A stretch of 34,613 nucleotides of DNA from Candidatus Sulfotelmatobacter sp. (GTDB lineage Bacteria > Acidobacteriota > Terriglobia > Terriglobales > Acidobacteriaceae): assembly GCA_030039195.1 (NCBI GenBank), contig JASHQK010000061.1, positions 1 through 34,613 on the forward strand, written 5' to 3'. Below the pieces are notes generated by a model. It was not told where the DNA came from. It was given only the letters and a program-made list of their open reading frames with translations, and made no database searches. Shown in pieces: positions 32,356-34,613 of this stretch. The position numbers were made by a program, and so were the translations under genes. Numbering within the stretch: position 1 is the stretch's first letter; every line of letters begins with the position of its first letter.

Positions 32356-34455
32356 ATGCAGAGCTCCATCAGACACACACGGGCTGTCGATCGAACACGC
32401 GCAATGAAGCCTGCCCGCCGATTGGCCGTGGTGTTGCTATATGTTTTCTGTGGGCCAGCATTTTCATGGATCGGTTCGGCTCAGGTGTCGGACCCGTCTC
32501 TGCCGTTGCTGACGCACGCGGACCAGGTGCGGCGGCTTACGCCCGAGCAAGCGGCATCGGGATATCACGTGCGCGTGCGTGGCGTGGTCACGGATGACGT
32601 CCCGTCGCCCGATTTTTTTGTGCAAGATTCGAGTGCCGGAGTCTATGTAGAGGGATCAAAGTCGGCAGCCTTCACCCATCATTTTGGGGATTTGATAGAA
32701 GTCGAGGGAGTCACTGGTCCAGGTAAGTTCGCCCCGGTAATTCGCGAAACGAAATCACGCGTGCTCGGCAAGGGAGCCTTGCCGGCGTCGCGCATCTATT
32801 CGTTCGGCGAGCTGGCCGATGGCCAACTCGACAGTCAATGGGTGCGGGTTCGCGGCATTGTGCGCGCTGTTTCCATTGATCGAACATCATGGCCAGAAAC
32901 CACCGTTGCGCTGCGCGTCGCTTCCGGGGATGGCCAATTGAACGTTCGCATCCCGATTCAGCGTGAACAGGATTTTTCCTCCTGGATCGACAGCGAAGTG
33001 CTCTTAGAGGGAGTCTGCGGAAGTCTATTCAATGCGCAGCGACAATTGACTGCGATACTGCTGTACGTTCCGCGGTTGAATTTCGTCAGTGTGGAGGCAC
33101 ACGCACGCGAAGTACCGCTTTCTTCGTTGTTGACTTTTAATCCCGCGTCTGGAGTTCAGCACCGCGTACGCGTGCGCGGAATTGTAGGGTATCAGCAGCC
33201 GGGAAAGGCGTTGTTTCTGGAGGCGGACGGCCGGGGACTCCGGGTTCTCACCGAGCAAGATACCAAGCTCAACATCGGTGACGTTGTGGAGGCGCTGGGA
33301 TTTCCAGCGGTTGGCGATTCTGCCCCCGTGTTGAAGGATGCCGTGTTCTATCGGATCGGCACAAATGCGCCGCCGACGCCAATTGCATTTGACGTTTCGG
33401 CACCCTGGGAAAGATACGATGGCGCAGTAATTTCAACGGAAGCAAAGCTGTTGGGGCGCAACATGCAGTCGGACGGTTTGCGATTGCTTTTGCAACAGGG
33501 CCAGTTCGCCTTCGATGCGACAATTTCGGCCACCGATTCTGCGGTGCGGCTTTTGTCGGTCCCCTTGAACAGCCAGGTGCGAATTACCGGCATTTGCCTG
33601 GTGCAGAATGGCGGGCTGTGGTCTGTTCCGCAGTCCTTGCGCCTGTTGTTGCGCTCGCCACAGGATCTGGTGGTATTGCGCACTCCATCGTGGTGGAATT
33701 TGAACCGAACGCTCTGGCTACTCGGCGCTACTGTAAGCGTCCTGCTGATTGTGATCGCATGGATACTTGTGTTGGGACGAAGGCTACGCTGGCAAATGGA
33801 ATTAATTCGTCAAAAGATTCGTGGCGGGGCCGTGCTGCAGGAACGAAACCGCATCGCCCGGGAATTGCACGACAACCTCGAGCAGGAACTCGCGGGCATT
33901 ACGATGCAACTCGACCTGGCCGTGGATTGTTTTCAACAAGCACCGAACGTTGCTCGCCAGGCTCTGGAAGCGGCTCGCGACATGAGTCGCCACAGCATGG
34001 TCGATGCACGCCGGTCCGTATGGGATCTCCGCTGTCATCTGCTGGAGGAAGGTGACCTGGTCTCCGCACTGCGTCAGAGCGTGCAAACTTCCGGTTCGCG
34101 AGAAAATGTCCCGGTCGAAGTGAAAGTTCGTGGAACTCCGGTGCGTCTGCCGGCTGGCAACGAGATGAATTTGCTTCGAATCGGCCAAGAAGCAGTTGCG
34201 AACGCAATCAAACATGGGCATGCGCACTCAGTACAGGTCGTTCTGGCATACGAGGCCAGTAACGTGCGTCTCTGCGTCAGCGATGATGGACGAGGGTTCT
34301 GTACGCACGATCCCACGCCAACCGGGCATTTCGGGCTTCTCGATATGCGAGAGCGCGCTCAAGCCATGGGCTGCGTTTTGCAGATTGACAGCGAACCGGG
34401 GCACGGGACGAAAATCACGGTCGAAGTTTCCGCCAAGGTTGAGGTAGCGCGTTGA
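32356..34455 (+). CDS. NarL-type sensor histidine kinase with four OB-like sensor modules
   Basis: A 699-residue membrane sensor. A signal or first helix (RLAVVLLYVFCGPAFSWIGS) is followed by about 400 periplasmic residues. These contain four related beta modules that open with HVRVRGVVTDD, WVRVRGIVRAV, RVRVRGIVGYQ and YDGAVISTEAK, resembling OB folds. A helix at 453-475 crosses the membrane. The cytoplasmic kinase has the HisKA_3 box ERNRIARELHDN with phosphoacceptor His505, an N box starting near Asn602 (NLLRIGQEAVANAIKHG), DDGRGF near 643 and GLLDMRERA. It would phosphorylate the response regulator encoded directly downstream. Translation may begin at ATG 32356 (AGG 8 nt upstream) or at ATG 32404, which sits closer to the signal segment. 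The ligand is unknown. Confidence 0.9.
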   Translation: MQSSIRHTRAVDRTRAMKPARRLAVVLLYVFCGPAFSWIGSAQVSDPSLPLLTHADQVRRLTPEQAASGYHVRVRGVVTDDVPSPDFFVQDSSAGVYVEGSKSAAFTHHFGDLIEVEGVTGPGKFAPVIRETKSRVLGKGALPASRIYSFGELADGQLDSQWVRVRGIVRAVSIDRTSWPETTVALRVASGDGQLNVRIPIQREQDFSSWIDSEVLLEGVCGSLFNAQRQLTAILLYVPRLNFVSVEAHAREVPLSSLLTFNPASGVQHRVRVRGIVGYQQPGKALFLEADGRGLRVLTEQDTKLNIGDVVEALGFPAVGDSAPVLKDAVFYRIGTNAPPTPIAFDVSAPWERYDGAVISTEAKLLGRNMQSDGLRLLLQQGQFAFDATISATDSAVRLLSVPLNSQVRITGICLVQNGGLWSVPQSLRLLLRSPQDLVVLRTPSWWNLNRTLWLLGATVSVLLIVIAWILVLGRRLRWQMELIRQKIRGGAVLQERNRIARELHDNLEQELAGITMQLDLAVDCFQQAPNVARQALEAARDMSRHSMVDARRSVWDLRCHLLEEGDLVSALRQSVQTSGSRENVPVEVKVRGTPVRLPAGNEMNLLRIGQEAVANAIKHGHAHSVQVVLAYEASNVRLCVSDDGRGFCTHDPTPTGHFGLLDMRERAQAMGCVLQIDSEPGHGTKITVEVSAKVEVAR
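34441..34455 (+). promoter_or_regulatory. GAGG-N7-TTGA coupling junction
   Basis: GAGG at 34441-34444, seven bases, then TTG 34452-34454 as start of the response regulator, overlapped by the TGA stop (34453-34455) of the kinase. Identical geometry to 28760-28774, with different spacer sequence. Confidence 0.65.
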
Positions 34456-34613
34456 TTAGCGGTCAAAAGGCCGCGCGAATTCTGGTTGTTGACGAACACT
34501 TCATGGTGCGCATGGGGTTATCGGCGTCGCTTAATGCGGAAGACGATATGGAAGTTATCGCTGAGGCTGCAAACGGGCAAGACGCGATAGAAGCGTATCG
34601 CCAACACCATCCC
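34452..34613 (+). CDS. Response regulator, NarL/FixJ type (partial, cut by window end)
   Basis: The first 54 codons are present. After ISGQKAA the receiver domain starts ARILVVDEHFMVRMGLSASL and continues AEDDMEVIAEAANGQDAIEA, the usual first beta strand, acidic pocket and second strand of NarL-type receivers. The acidic pair is Asp-Glu rather than Asp-Asp. The phosphoacceptor aspartate and any DNA-binding domain lie beyond the window. It starts at TTG inside the kinase stop codon and is the expected partner of that kinase. The NarL/FixJ output type is inferred from the HisKA_3 kinase. Confidence 0.85.
   Translation, partial: MISGQKAARILVVDEHFMVRMGLSASLNAEDDMEVIAEAANGQDAIEAYRQHHP

Overview
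The window looks like a chromosomal segment of an Acidobacteriota bacterium, probably class Terriglobia. This is inferred from the combination of gene families, not from a marker gene. They include a long two-FtsX-domain (ADOP-type) ABC permease, a 1,320-residue Oar-like TonB-dependent receptor with an N-terminal carboxypeptidase-regulatory-like domain, a CRTAC1-type FG-GAP/ASPIC protein beside a TPR protein, Tat-exported glycosidase-like proteins, and a NarL-type two-component pair with an OB-fold-rich sensor. No rRNA, tRNA, CRISPR array, phage or insertion-sequence gene was recognised.

Layout. 1-646 holds no supported gene. 653-3079 is the ADOP permease. 3294-5191 is a minus-strand stretch with a small membrane protein, a secreted 111-residue protein and, between them, remnants of at least two decayed genes. 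5454-6095 is a lipoprotein with bacterial Ig-like repeats. 6243-12506 is a tight three-gene tripartite efflux operon (TolC-like, adaptor, RND pump) behind a promoter with a palindrome at its predicted start. 12957-13887 is a frameshifted Ig-like exported protein. 13928-15056 (minus) holds a basic repeat protein and a HugZ-type flavin/heme-binding-fold protein. 15115-16374 is a graveyard where two unrelated 5'-truncated genes meet head to head. 16687-21117 carries a Tat-exported six-hairpin glycosidase-like protein, a DUF3592 protein and an APC permease. 21342-25304 is the TonB receptor. 25435-26465 holds a small orphan protein and an NlpC/P60 lipoprotein. 26641-28473 (minus) is a GH127-like glycosidase, divergent from 28586-30423, where a 62-residue exported peptide is coupled to a TPR protein. 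30426-32168 (minus) is the CRTAC1 protein. 32356-34613 is a sensor kinase followed by a response regulator cut by the window edge.

How the genes fit together. Much of the content serves the cell envelope: drug or metabolite efflux, uptake through a TonB receptor, exported sugar-cleaving enzymes, a cell-wall hydrolase and secreted repeat proteins. The TonB receptor, two Tat-exported glycosidase-like proteins and a decayed GH9-like cellulase fit polysaccharide use, but they are not in one operon. The two-component pair at the right end probably senses a periplasmic ligand through four OB-like modules.

The points most worth following are: two gene junctions (28760-28774 and 34441-34455) with the same GAGG-N7-TTGA stop/start geometry; the mirror-image divergent promoter at 28496-28586 with a palindrome at one start and a probably leaderless gene at the other; a 13-bp perfect inverted repeat enclosing 46 nt upstream of the APC permease; an RND pump with an extra segment of about 115 residues and no equivalent of the usual TM10 lysine; and several frameshifts that may be true decay or assembly errors.
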